From Dama dama (taxonomy: Eukaryota; Chordata; Mammalia; Artiodactyla; Cervidae), in assembly GCF_033118175.1 (NCBI RefSeq), contig NC_083694.1, forward strand, positions 38,463,608-38,527,607: DNA of 64,000 nt. The letters are read 5' to 3'. The notes under the pieces were generated by a model, which worked only from the letters and a program-made list of their open reading frames with translations, did no database searches and was not told the origin of the DNA. Shown in pieces: positions 23,409-34,479 of this stretch; the first letter of the stretch is position 1; each line of letters starts with the position of its first letter. A program made the position numbers and the translations under genes.

Positions 23409-23525
23409 TTTGCTGCTGCTGGGTCTCTAAGGTTTTCTACTGAAGTACCTTTTTAAATGCTACCAGCAAACTCCACCCCACATGCAGAGAACTGGACGTG
23501 CCTCGGCTTTGGCCTGGTCCCATGA

Positions 23526-23711
23526 AGTGTTCCTTAGTAGCTCAGTTGGTAAAGAATCTGTCTGCAATGCAGGAGACCGGGTTCGATTCTGGGGTTGGGA
23601 AGATCCCCTGGAGAAGGAAATGGTAACCCACTCCAGTATTCTTGCCTGAAGAATCCCACGGACAGGGGAGCCTGGTGGGCTACACATGACTTAGCGACTA
23701 AACCACCACCA
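23526..23711 (+). repeat. Bov-tA SINE, internally deleted
   Basis: Sense copy with tRNA head ('ccttagtagctcagttggta', B-box 'ggttcgattct') and body. Between 'ggtgggctacac' and 'atgacttagcgac' the usual 'tccatggggtcgcaaagagt' type block is missing, an internal deletion of about 30 bp. Confidence 0.92.
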
Positions 23712-24825
23712 CCTGAAGGGTGGCAGACTTGTCCACATGGCTTCAGTGGCATTTCAAGTGTGGCTGCCTCAGTGCCATTTTTGTAAACTTTACTTGGGAA
23801 TGGACAAATGTGGCTCAACACACGGAGACAAGAAGATGCAACCTGAGCCAGCAGAACGTGGCCCTGGAAGAGGCTTTCTTCTTCAGTTCCAAACCACACA
23901 TACTTGTGCAGTTAACAAATGCAGCAGGGGATACTGGCCCACAGCATTCATGCTGAGGCCAGAGGCTCTGCCGTCCTCCGCCCTCCCCTCTCCCCGACCC
24001 CCACCTGCCTTCCCAAGAACTGTGAGACTGCATGGAAATTTCAGGGAAAAGGTAGGTGGCTGCCTTCTTGGAACGCCTGCACACGCCAACAGGGAGAGGA
24101 ACTTGGAAGTATTTTCATCTCAAGGAACTCAAGTGGGGGGGAGGGGGTTCCCTATAAATAAAATCATGTTCAAATAAACACAGAAAGGAGCCAATATTTC
24201 CTGTAAGGCCACTTTTCAGATGGATTACTGGAAGGAATATTCTTTCACAGTTTTATGGCTTACTTTGTTATCATCTGCTTGAAATTTGGGTCGGTTAAAA
24301 CATAGATGCTAAGATCTAAGCCTTCCCTTGGATGAAATATTACAAAGGAAGCAGAAAGTCTCATTCCAAGAGCAGACTCAGAGGCAGAGCGCCTGGACTC
24401 CTGGGTTCTACTGCTGGCTCGGTCCCTGGGCTCAGGTCAGCTCTCGGTCAGAATCTCACTTCTAATCCCTTCAAATCATTTGTTAGTCCCTGTTGTCTAA
24501 ACAGTGGGGAAAAACCCTGAGTAACACCCCTGGATCCTGTTCAATCAACTGGGATGGTTGGAGATGGTTACAACTCACTTCCAAGAAATCGGGGTGATTT
24601 ATCCCTTGGGAGAACTGGTACGTTCCTAAGAGATCACAGTGTCATCAGAACAAACCCTTGAGGCACTCAAACGTTTCTCCACCTGCAAAAACCTCTCTGC
24701 TCCTTTAATGTGACTTCAAAAATAGTATCATCCAGCAATTTATAGTTCTTTATAACATCCACATTAAAATAACTCTGGTTGGGTTTCAAACCTCTGAGAA
24801 AGAATAAACAAACAGGTATATTTAT

Positions 24826-24925
24826 CCCCAGTTCAGAGAGGAAAAAAACTGAGGCTTCAAGGGGGCTTGGAGGCTTGACCAAGGGCCCAAAACTGGTAAG
24901 GAAGGGGGTTGGGACTCAGTGCTAT
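24826..24925 (-). repeat. MIR SINE fragment
   Basis: Antisense MIR core: 'tttatccccagttcagagag', 'aaactgaggcttcaaggggg', 'cttgaccaagggcccaaaac', 'tggtaaggaa'. Ancient and diverged. Confidence 0.6.
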
Positions 24926-25399
24926 TGTTTTCCAGGTTAAGGGATCTTTTCTCTCTAACACATGGCTCCTCATTAATAACCCTATGGTTCGATCTAGACA
25001 GATGGACCAAGGGAAATGAGTCCAGAGTTCCAGAAGAATCTGTGATGCCTTTCACTGCAATGAAGGGTGGAGGGCCAAGTTTCTCTGAGGCCCTAAGTTA
25101 GCATGGGTCTAGAGCATGGTACTGTGGCCATGATTCTCCCACTACTGGCTCCTTCAGGAACAGAGAAGAGAGGCAGCAGCTCAACGGCCCCTCTGAACTC
25201 CCATGCCCAAGGGCCCATGGCTACCTGGGCCCTCACTTATCACTAGAGCTTTAGTTTACAGGAGGAGTGAGTGACTAGAAGATAGCTGTTCTGGGCAATT
25301 CAATTAGACTGGCCAACTGCTATCCGCTTTGCGGCAAAGTGCACAGGTTCCCTGTCCCCCATTACCTGGGAGGTGACTCTTCCTTCTTTTTACCTGGCC

Positions 25400-25735
25400 A
25401 GGTCACACTTTTATGTCAGGCTTCATCTCAAGTATCACTTCCCTAGATACGCCTTTCTTGACCCCACTGACCACACATAAGCAAACCTCTTTCGATTCCT
25501 TGCCTCCTCTAATTATATAGTCCCATGGCACTCTGTAAATTTCCTGTGTCATTTATCACAATTTTAGCAAATAATTACTTCTATGATTATTTGCTTTATG
25601 TTTGCTACCCTGTTTGACTGTAAGTCCTCTGAGATTAGGCTCAGCCTTGCTTTCTGCTATATTCCCAGCCTTGAGTTTTCAGGCAATTTTCAATCAATAT
25701 TTACTCATCAAAAAATGAATGAGTGATAGATACAT
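25400..25735 (+). repeat. L2 LINE 3' region
   Basis: The order of blocks follows L2: 'catctcaagtatcacttccc', 'gcctttcttgaccccactga', a T-rich middle, 'gactgtaagtcctctgagat', and a 'caatatttactcatc...atgaatgagtga' end. One of the clearest old repeats in the window. Confidence 0.65.
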
Positions 25736-27046
25736 GCTGACTAACACTAAATAGAACTTTCTGCAGTAAAGTTAGACAACTGGTAAAAATGACAACACCA
25801 CCTTTCTGCAGCAAGCATTTTGTGTCTTTCTTGAGCTCCTAAAAAAGAATGCGAAACTTCATCAAACTTTCCAAACTGACACTGTATAAAATGCAAGTGA
25901 TTTCTTTCTGGTCAACATCATGCGAGTTCGCAGCACAAAATAATGTTTCTAAATTTAACACATATACCTCGGACTCTTTCGGAAACAAATCACTCTGCCC
26001 CTTGACCACTCTAGTATTTTAAGGATAAGAATGGGTCTTCTTGAATTATTCAGGGCCTTCCACTTTACTTGGGCTTCATTGGGTCTTACTGTCCTAACAA
26101 AGTACTAGACAGAACTTCTTGGGCCTCGGGCGGACATGGAGAAACTAACTGGAAATCCTTCTGAAGCCTCCCTCCTGCCCCTTTCCCCAGCTTCCTACAT
26201 GCTTTGAGATACACTCAAGGATTGTTTCAGCTTTGTGTCTGAGAATAGAGTGTAACTTCACTTAAGGACTAAACTCCACAGATCCTTTTTTTAAGAAGCA
26301 GCTGCTTCCAGATGGAAGACATTCTGGCTGAACACATGACGTGGTCCCCGTCTACAATCTGAAGCATTTCCCCTAGTGCAGTAATGTGTCATCAGTAAGG
26401 CTTTCTGGTGACAGAAAATGGATTCATTTTAATTGGGGACGATTTCACTTCAAATCCTATTTGAGGGAGCAACAGGGTGTGGATGTGGCCCAGGCCCTGG
26501 GCATTCTAAGGGCCTACTAACTCACTCAGGGGATATCTATTAACCAGGCAGCAGCGAAATCTTCTGGGCTTAAGTGGAGTCTAGCTTGGCTGGGAACTGT
26601 AACATTCATTACACCCTTTGTTGATAAGATCCCCAATTAGTCACTCTGGACAAGGGAGGCTAAAATCAGCCACTAACATGAATAACGGAGTTAAAGTGGT
26701 TGGAGTCTATAGGATTTGGAGCTGTGTGGGCTGTCACTGATTTCCTGTCTCAGCTGGTATCAAGGCAAGACGGCATCCCACAGAAGAACTGCCAGCTTCC
26801 TTGGGGAGTTTCTCTGTAAGGTTGGGGGACTGGCTGGCAGTTTCAAGTGGAGGGAGAACTAAGAAGGGACAGACTCCATGTGGTGAACCGCAACTGTTGG
26901 ATTCTCCAACCATGCCACAGGGCCTTGGAGCAAGACACAGCCTGTGGCCTGAGAGTTTTCTTAATGGGTGTTTGGAGGGGTCTACTCAGTTTGGTGAACA
27001 GGGGATGTGTGTAAGGATGCCACTGTGTTTCTGATTAGTCTAATTA

Positions 27047-27120
27047 AAAAAAAAAAAAATCACACACACACATACACATCCAGTATATGCAGGTATAAAT
27101 ATATAGATACAGATATATAG
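27047..27120 (+). repeat. A-run plus decayed CA/TA simple repeat
   Basis: An A13 run is followed by (CA)5 and degenerate 'atatatagatacagatatat' sequence about 200 bp downstream (in gene orientation) of the 3' end of the VPS13D exon. No splice or regulatory signal is attached to it. Confidence 0.7.
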
Positions 27121-27321
27121 AAAATGATGCCAGATGTTTATACCTCATTTTCATGTATTTGTATTAGGTAGGTCAGAAATTTTAGTTATGTGTATTCAGT
27201 TTTTTAAAAAATCATTTCATTAAGGCAGAAAGTGTATGATCAAACATATCAGTATGGCTCAGGAGAGACAGCAGACCGGGGCTGGAAACTGCAAAAGCCA
27301 CTCCCCTCCATGACCACTGAC

Positions 27322-27517
27322 CTGGGGCCACTAAGCGTGGCTGTGTCTCTCACTGCCTGGGCTGTTTCTGATGCAAAATCCAGGGCACCTGCCACTGGCT
27401 TGGTGACAGTGCCAACAAGCCCTTTCCCAAGGCCAGATATGAAACCGCTGACACCACCTTCTGTTTTCACACCTTCCACGGTTGAGGTTATAACACTGGT
27501 CAGTCCACCAATGATAC
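27322..27517 (-). CDS. VPS13D: VPS13D coding exon, C-terminal amphipathic-helix region
   Basis: A 196-bp internal exon read on the minus strand. The acceptor is a pyrimidine tract 'cccttgtctcttttgctag' ending at 27518; the donor after 27322 is CAG|gtcagt. The first two bases complete a glycine codon begun by the upstream exon, and the exon ends with two bases of an arginine or serine codon. Translation runs GIIGGLTSVITSTVEG, then VKTEGGVSGFISG, LGKGLVGTVTKPVAGAL, then DFASETAQAVRDTATLSGP. This glycine-rich pattern, with KPVAG and a DFAS helix, is the hallmark of the VPS13/ATG2 C-terminal (ATG_C) region, where amphipathic helices contact membranes. The V-E-G-V-K-T-E-G-G form points to VPS13D rather than VPS13A or C. 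Frame intact, with no stop or frameshift. Upstream neighbour exon at 30226-30358; the next exon is not seen. Confidence 0.95.
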
Positions 27518-28695
27518 CTAGCAAAAGAGACAAGGGCTGTGGTAACCTGGCCAAGGACAAAAGCAAAAGCATTTAAAGGCAAACCCCTCAATTTCATGCA
27601 CCTGGCGAGGTAGACATAGGGGCATCTTGTCAACCTCCTGACAGGCAACAGGGAGGCCCATCAAGATGGGGAGGCAGCAGATGTGCCCTTGGAGTTGAAA
27701 GTCAGAGAACATGCATCACACATCAGCCAGAAGGACAGTGTGTTTCAGTTTTGAAAAATCAAAGGAAAGTGAAGAGGTTACCAGTGACTACTTTTTAATT
27801 CTAGAGCTTGAATAGCTTATGGGCAAACAGGAGAGGGTGCAGACAGAGGATTAAATCAATGGACCAGCAAATTGGGCCCTTTGGGAAAGTTGGGATCCTG
27901 TAAAAGGTAAGGTGGAACAAGAACCAAATATAAATCCTCATAGTTTTCAAGAATATTACGTGACTAGCTAGCACCACTGAATGCCTGCAATGGGGTCAAA
28001 ACTCCTTCCTGCACACGTTGCTGAAACAGGTGCAGGCAATTGGAGTCGAGGGTGAAGCCCGGATGAAGGGCACTCCCAAGGCTGCCAGCGCCAGCTGGGA
28101 CCCTAGATACCATTGGTTCAAAAGATTGACCGAGGTCAAAAAGACATTCCAAACATTTTGAAAGGTGAAGGCAGTGACCTTAAAGAGCCTCCCAAGTGGC
28201 CAGAAGTTGGCAGAGGCTGGAGAGGACGCAGGCAGTGCTAGGAAGAATCGTCTCCAGGATTTGTGCCAGGGACACTCACAGATGTTTACCCTTTGACGGA
28301 GGGGGTATGAGGACGCTCTCTAGACTCTTCAGCTCTAGTGAGACAAATTGGTAAAGGAAGTTCCTTGGGTGAGAATATACTAACAATTCACGGCATTTCT
28401 TCTGGATTCTGGGTCCACTTGCTCCAGTGAGGCAACAGGCCTTTCCCAAAGTTTAGAACAAAGCTCATGGCAGAGACAGAACATGACTGAACCGGGGTTG
28501 AGTGGGGCCGACAGGGGACACTGAGCCTGACTCCCAGTTTTTAAATCAAGGAGATGGCATTGATTCTGTTTCTTGTTATCGTTTAAGGGTTGTTTTTTGT
28601 TTTTGTTTTTTCATCTGAAGGAAGGATCTCACTCTACCACTTTCATACAATCCAGAGCTTAATGGGTCCCCCTTGGATGAGGCCACTGGTTCTTG

Positions 28696-28815
28696 GTCTC
28701 AGGCTGGCCCGACTGGCTTCTGGAGGCATGGCATGTATTATCTGAAGGATCCGTAGTCTCAGACTGGCCCGGCTGGCTTCTGGAGGTGTTGCACATATTA
28801 TCTGAAGGATCCCTG
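28696..28815 (-). repeat. Tandem duplication, 2 x 60 bp, in a VPS13D intron
   Basis: Unit 1 is 28696-28755 and unit 2 is 28756-28815. Both begin 'gtctcagNctggccc' and share 'ctggcttctggagg' and 'tattatctgaaggatcc', with about nine differences. The period is a multiple of three, so the minus-strand frame through it contains a repeated 20-residue motif, but the frame shows no other sign of coding. Confidence 0.92.
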
Positions 28816-29264
28816 GCTTGGAGGCATTTTTCTACTGTGAACCACTCACTCATTTTCTCAGCACACTGGAACACCCATCTAAACAGTGAGGACAGGCATG
28901 GTTTCTCTCTGCATCTCAAGGATGCTGGATAGATAAAGACAAGTACACATAGCAAAGCACTTTATATTCATTAAAAAAAATAAAGTCTTAAAATTGTCTG
29001 GTGCACTATCATTACAGTTACTAGAAACAATGATTAAATCTTAGCCTCAAAAGACTGCCCAACAATCAACTTTTAAAGTCCATAAACAGATCAATTTTAG
29101 CCAAAGTTCACTGCTAGCTTGATGTCTCCTTGGGGGCTGCTTGCTTTCCAGTTGGGCAGAGGCATTTTGATCCAAACCTTATCATTAGGAAACTTGATAA
29201 ACAAAAACAAGGAAAAATACGATTTTCTACTAGGTATATTCCTTGTTTTTCCTCCAATTGTTAC

Positions 29265-29375
29265 TGAGAGCTTCAGACTATCCATCACCAAGCACGAGCT
29301 ATACACCAGGTGCCGTGTGAGGTACTGCAGGTACAAAGGTGACCACGTGAGGGTCTTTATCCTCGCCTTGACCTC
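29265..29375 (+). repeat. L2 LINE fragment
   Basis: 'gagctatacaccaggtgccg', 'gtgaggtactgcaggtacaa', 'aggtgaccacgtgagggtct' follow the L2 3' block order. Diverged; boundaries approximate. Confidence 0.45.
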
Positions 29376-30225
29376 AAAGCCTATCAGTAAAGCAAGACAC
29401 ACACAGCTCGCTACACACACAACCCAGACCACCAGATACGCTCTAATCATCATCGATTCTAACTGGGGGCAGTAGAGCTGGGCAAACCTCATCTGAGTGG
29501 GGACTTACAGGTGGAGAAGGATTTTGATGGGCAAGGAAGTGAGGCTGGGGAGGGGAGGGCAGAAGAAACATGAGTGAACAAGGACTCGGGGGCATGTCTG
29601 GAGAGCAGGATATAACTCTGGGTTGCTGAAATGCAGTGTGGCTGAGGACAGTGGTGGGAAGAGCTGGCTGGGTCTACTTTCCTAGCGGCCTTCAACGTCA
29701 TGCAGAGAAGGTACTGACGCAACAAATGAGTCAGACTGAAATATTAAAAATCAGAACTATAAACATATTTAGAGACATTCATGCTGTGTTCCACATCTCT
29801 TGGGCACATAGATCTACAATCCCTATGAATGTGCATTTATATGAAAACATCTGGGCCACAAACCTGGCAGCCAATTCACATTTCGCTACCTCTGGAAGGA
29901 ATAATCAGTGGGCAGAAGGCAAGTCTTGAAGCAGTAGTCCTGTGTTCTAAAAAGGAGTTTGGCTACTTACATCCTAGGACACTTTGGGGACAGAAGTCAG
30001 AGAAGAAGAAGGAACTGCAATGTGTACAACATTTTGAAAATGAATGAAGAGTTCCCACAGGCTGTAACATTTTGACCCAAGGAGGACAGAACCAGAGAGC
30101 CTGGAAGCATTCAGGCACACTCAAATACCAAGCCATCATTTCCTCTTGCAGGTGGGTGAGTAAGAGGCACCTCCGGGTAGCTGAGACAGAAGAGCCCCCG
30201 TGCAGCCTGACATCACATGACTCAC

Positions 30226-30358
30226 CATGAGCCAGCCCGTGGATGCCGGCCACAAGGTGCTCGCCACTCGTGGCCGCGTGGTATCTGATGTACTCCCGCT
30301 CCGACTGGTGCCGATTATCCATCGTCTTCCCTAAGCCATCTGATAAAGTCCCCGCGAA
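30226..30358 (-). CDS. VPS13D: VPS13D coding exon preceding the ATG_C core
   Basis: A 133-bp internal exon on the minus strand. The acceptor is 'tcctgttttgtattcattccag' ending at 30359. The exon starts in phase 0 at TTC and ends CATG, leaving one base of a glycine codon before gtgagt. Translation: FAGTLSDGLGKTMDNRHQSE, then REYIRYHAATSGEHLVAG, then IHGLAHG with the next exon. The last glycine joins GIIGG in the following exon, giving an uninterrupted reading across the junction. This stretch is characteristic of VPS13D: the TMDNRHQSEREYIRYHAATSG segment replaces the shorter linker of VPS13A and VPS13C. It lies in the C-terminal membrane-binding and targeting part of this lipid-transfer protein, before the PH-like end. 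Intact, with no premature stop. The exon upstream of it was not found. Confidence 0.96.
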
Positions 30359-30483
30359 CTGGAATGAATACAAAACAGGAGGAAACAAGTTTTAAAGTCT
30401 CAGCACTCTTTTTTTCCCCACTCTTTTAATTATTTTAAATAAATACCTTCCCTTGTTCCTAGCTGGGATTCAGTAAATACTGA

Positions 30484-30503
30484 ATGAGAGAGAGAGAGAG
30501 AGA
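30484..30503 (+). repeat. (GA)n short tandem repeat
   Basis: About ten GA units in single-copy intron, about 125 bp upstream (gene orientation) of the acceptor of the VPS13D exon. Confidence 0.9.
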
Positions 30504-30736
30504 TTAATTGCTGAATTACATGTAGTGTGTGTCCCAGAAGAACATTTTTCAAGCATTGGACATATAATGAATTGTGGGACATTTACACTGGTGGGTACAA
30601 GGTTTTTAAACAACTACTAAACATCCATAATCATATTTACCTTTCACAATCCTATTGCAAACTTACAGAAAAATTAAAGGTGTAACAAAATGGCCTGGGG
30701 GAGGAGAGGTGAACTTTGGGATTCTATAATGGTGTG

Positions 30737-30950
30737 GATGGCTTCCCTGGTGGCTCAGTAGTGAAGAATCTGATTGCAATGCAGGAGACAGGTTTGATCC
30801 CTGGGTTGGGAAGATCCCCTGGAGAAAGAAATGGCAACCCACTCCAGTACTCTTGCCTGGGAAATTCCATGGACAGAGGAGCCTGGCAGGCTACACTCCA
30901 TGGGTCACAAAAGAGTTGGACATGACTTGGCAACTAAACGACGTCAACAA
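30737..30950 (+). repeat. Bov-tA SINE
   Basis: Sense copy ('ggcttccctggtggctcagt', body 'gatcccctggagaaagaaat', tail 'ggacatgacttggcaactaa'). It lies antisense to VPS13D about 400 bp upstream of the exon acceptor. No clear target duplication. Confidence 0.93.
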
Positions 30951-31790
30951 CACTGATAAGGACAGAGGCTGTTTGCTCTAAGGATCAGTGGGATTCAAAA
31001 TAGAAGCGTGGCAAATTGTTGCCTGAGGATTTGACATCCATATTTTAACAGAGGTTAGCTGCCCTAAAGTAACGCCTTTTCTTTCACTTATTCCAGTTAC
31101 TGAATGCCCAGTCCCATCTGTCAAGAGGAAAACAAAGTCTAGGGAAAGGTGAACAGAGTAGATCGCCTTTCTTACGAAGCGGCAGACTTGAACTCACGAC
31201 TTCAAATGCAAAATCCTTCCCCGTGAATCAGAGTGAGATTTTATTTATCCTGGCATACTTTACCCAGAGAACTGTCTCACCCATCAAAGCTGGATAAGAA
31301 GGACATAAAACTCTGTTTTGTCACAAGACAATCTGAAAAGGTTTAAAGTGACAGTTAATAAACCACAGGGTACTTATCCTCATCATTCAGGCATAAAAAA
31401 GGAAGGATATCAAATATATAATGAAGCTCCACGGGAAGGATCTACCAAAACAAGTGGTTTAAGTGCCAATGACCCAGCACTAACCTTTTAGAAAACTCAC
31501 AGGAATGTTATTTAGATATAAAGCTCAGAGGAAAGGCTTAAGGCAAACAACCTGCCGTGAGGAACCAGTACACTGGCCTCCTGGCCACCACAAGGCCACT
31601 GCATTCTGGTTTGACGAGGTGGGGCACACAGATCTGCCCTGGAAGCCATCAATCCTGAGGCTTCTGACGCTGAGAAATGAGGGAAGGTGAGTTCTGGGCA
31701 CAGAAGAGAGACCGGAGGAAGAAACAGTGATTCCACGTAAAGCAATGGTTCCTGGAGCAAGATCTGACTGCTCTTTCTCCTTGCACTCTT

Positions 31791-32136
31791 TTGTTTTTTA
31801 ATTTTTACAATGTTGTGTTGGTTTCTGCAGTACCACAACATAAATCACCCATAATTATACATATATCCCCTTCCTCGTGAGCCTCCCTCCTCTCCCCGCG
31901 TCCTACCCCTCTAGGTCATCACGAGAGCACCAGGCTGGGCTCCCCGTGTTACAGAGCAACCTCTCACCAACTACCCACTACACATGACAGTGCATACATG
32001 TTGATACTACTTTCTCCATTTGTCCCACTCTCTCCCTTCTGCACTGTGTCCGTAAGTCCATTCTCTACATCTACGTCTCCATTCATGCCCTGCAAACAGG
32101 TTCATGTATGGAATCTGGAGAAACGGTATGGATGAA
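31791..32136 (-). repeat. L1 3' fragment with 5' inversion and 14-bp target duplication
   Basis: 31791 to about 32104 is an antisense L1 3' end: T-run, 'acaatgttgtgttggtttct', 'cctctaggtcatcacgagag', 'catgccctgcaaacaggttc'. From about 32105 to 32136 the L1 sequence is in the opposite (sense) orientation ('ggaatctggagaaacggtat', 'ggatgaac'), covering the part just upstream in L1 order. Exact direct repeats CTCCTTGCACTCTT at 31777-31790 and 32137-32150 bracket the whole. This is the structure left by twin priming during L1 insertion. Confidence 0.92.
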
Positions 32137-32809
32137 CTCCTTGCACTCTTGACTGAAAGCTTTTATGAGCTCATGGACCTTTCTGGAGAGGCAACCTCTG
32201 TCATGACTGATTTCTGCCTCACCTTCCCTGTCACTCCCTGTCTAATTAGAGAGCTGAAGTTATTGAAAAGTAATTTTACACTTTCCTTTAGGACAGAGAC
32301 ACTGTGGGATTTCATATAAAGTGGGGATTTTCTCCAGCCACCCCACTTAGAACCACTGTGGGCCATAAGCTCGGGGATCTGGCCAAACCAGATTCTAGTC
32401 TCGTGACCCTTAGCCAAGGGCCTGACCGCTGTGCCTCCCTCCCTGTATCTGTAGGAGGGAGACAGTCCTGACGCTGTCCTGTGGCTGACAGGATCAGTGA
32501 CAGTCGCTCAGGGTATGGAATCTGGTCAACGCTCTTACTGTTATCAGGTTATTATTAGTCAGCTACTAGTCCAAGGAGGAACATCCCACACTATCTAAAG
32601 AAAGCCTTTCAAACATTTAGAATGATGGTCACTTGCATGAGAATTTAACATTGAAAGGAAAAAACTGAAACTCTCTTCCCAGCAGATAAACACCAGCCTC
32701 CAAAGTGAATTTCTGGAGTGGTAGCATCTATAAAATTAGAGTGTTGGACTTGGTGGTTTCCAAAATCCTTTCCAGCTCTGACAGTCTGTGATCTACGATC
32801 CAAGTTAGG

Positions 32810-32905
32810 ATGTCTTTATTAAGCACTTACTCTGGGCCCAGCACAGATTTAGGTCCTGCTAAGTTAGGAGGCAAGCGAATAGCGGCCTTGGACCTACTCT
32901 CAAAA
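32810..32905 (+). repeat. L2 LINE-like fragment
   Basis: 'gtctttattaagcacttact', 'ctgggcccagcacagattta', 'ggtcctgctaag' follow the L2 3' block order. The match stops where the L1-like 42-bp segment starts at 32906. Confidence 0.45.
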
Positions 32906-32947
32906 GTAGTTGGTGAGAGGTTGCTCTGTAACACAGGGAGCCCAGCC
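32906..32947 (+). repeat. 42-bp inverted copy of L1 sequence at 31933-31974
   Basis: The plus strand here equals the reverse complement of 31933-31974 with one mismatch in 42 bp: 29 identical, one difference, 12 identical. Outside these limits the two loci diverge at once. The shared words, such as 'gagaggttgctctgtaacac', differ from the other L1 ends in this window, so a local copy is more likely than two independent L1 insertions. Confidence 0.8.
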
Positions 32948-34479
32948 AGTCTGATTAGGAAGAAAACAATTCCATACGTGATACAGCCAGCAACAAGAAC
33001 CTGGAACACAAACTGTATGCACTTGGGAATCAAGAGAGGAGAGAGAAATGTGACCCCTGTTTTGGAGAGCATTCTTGCTATCTTCTGGAATTATGGAGGT
33101 TGCCAGTGGTCTTTACTCAGGTTCTGGACAAAAATGACTCTCCCTGATATCATAGAAGAGGGGAGAGAGTGGTTCAACTCTGACTTTCCTAAAAAGAAAG
33201 ATCTTCCTGGAAGAGATAGTAAGTTAAGGTCCTGTCTACATATTTCTGGCAACTGACTAAGAAGCTAAAAACCTCATAATACTTTCCCCCCTAAGAGAAT
33301 GTGCGGTAATAATCTAGGCAAATGGCCTGATACCAACCCCTTTCCCTTAACTGTCCCCCATCCTCCAATAAAACAAGTATAATAGCCAAGGTTTATGAGG
33401 GAGCCTATGTCAAAGCTTAACTGCCAATTGATTCTGTTGCAGCAGCCTTGGCAACCCCAGCACCAACTGGCCCGGGGTGTTCTCTGTACAGAAACACCAC
33501 GTTGACCCCAGGAGGGTGGGACAAGATGACCTAAGAGATCCCCTCCTCCCTCTAAATGCTGGATTCTTCCCTGTGCTTCTCAGGGGCCTTACCACTGCCA
33601 TGGAAAGGTGCCTATACCCACTCTGCACACTCCAGGGCTTCCATCTGAATGTCCATCTCTCTGTTAAAAAATCACTGTGCAGGCCAGCTGGGTTTGTCCT
33701 TTGTCACTTGTGAATGGACGGAAAGGATACAAAGATATTTTATTAACAGGAAACAACTACAAAAGTCTTCACCCCTAGAAATATGACGTTGAGAACTCAG
33801 AAAACTTGTGCCATTGTAGGAATCTATGATTCGACCAAACCCATACTGATGAGAGGTTAATAAGATTTTGCAGGGAGAAACATTTACAGGAACTAAACTG
33901 AAGTCACCCAGATGAAGGGTCAAAGGCTGGGCTTTGGGCCAGTCCACTGGTCTTCTGAGAGTAGAATCCACGGTACCACAAAGCTTGTGGCCTTCTCCCA
34001 CTGTGGGAGCACTGAGTCACCCTTAATTCCATCTCTCATTCCCCACCTCGGTGGGGAAGTAAATCACACCCTATATCTCATTTCTCCCTAAAAGACAGGG
34101 TGAGGACACATGGGCTGGAGAGGGAGGTAATTTCAGTAAGTACTCTTTATGGGTGCCCTCTGGAACTGGTCTTTTCTGAGGCTGGGAAGTACTGTTTCAC
34201 CCATGTCCTTGACTTTGAAAATGACCAAACAGCGCAGAGATGGCCATGAGAGCTACAGCATAACGCAGGAGTGACTGGTGTAAGAAATCCTTCACTGCCC
34301 GCCCCAGCTCTGCCTCCACATTTTAAAAAGAAAAGCCAGATGCACTGAAAATCAAATTCACACTGAAACTTTTTCATTGATGATGCTTCAAATGGAAATG
34401 AAGCCTTGGTGGCAGATACTCGGACAAAGGAAAACTCCAAGGAGGCAGGTATATGGCATAAGGACAGGACATTCACACC

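Larger units (their letters stand above)
23712..27321. other. VPS13D: Intronic sequence downstream of VPS13D exon 27322-27517
   Basis: Begins with the donor gtcagt (minus strand, 27321 downward). It contains the MIR and L2 remnants listed, an A13 run at 27047 followed by (CA)n, and otherwise single-copy DNA. The overlapping frames at 23737-24177 are on both strands and have no domain. I found no VPS13D PH-domain exon here. Confidence 0.6.
27518..30225 (-). other. VPS13D: VPS13D intron, phase 1, 2,708 bp
   Basis: Bounded by a strong donor (CATG|gtgagt at 30225 downward) and an acceptor (tttgctag at 27518). It splits a glycine codon after its first base. Inside are an L2 remnant (29265-29370), an exact-period 60-bp duplication (28696-28815) and otherwise single-copy DNA. 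The open frames at 28659-28955 and 29097-29492 have no plausible splice borders, so I do not call extra exons. No ruminant SINE lies in this intron. Confidence 0.9.
30359..31790. other. VPS13D: Start of the long upstream VPS13D intron
   Basis: Single-copy DNA with a (GA)n tract, one Bov-tA copy and an unrecognised remainder. In gene orientation this is the 3' end of the intron preceding the exon at 30226-30358; the branch-point region lies within the first 50 bp of this span. Confidence 0.65.
32151..34479. other. Intronic sequence, single copy with one L2 remnant
   Basis: The 148-codon plus-strand frame at 32810-33256 begins in L2-like sequence and crosses a 42-bp L1-derived inverted copy, so it is not a gene. 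The remainder, including 33410-34080, shows no repeat or gene that I recognise. Confidence 0.55.

Noticed and set aside
28659..28955. 98-codon minus-strand frame between the two VPS13D exons as an extra exon
   Set aside because: The exon pair joins in frame without it, no acceptor/donor pair fits, and its composition is explained by the 60-bp duplication.
32810..33256. 148-codon plus-strand open frame
   Set aside because: It begins in L2-like sequence, crosses the inverted L1 copy at 32906-32947, and has no domain or splice context.
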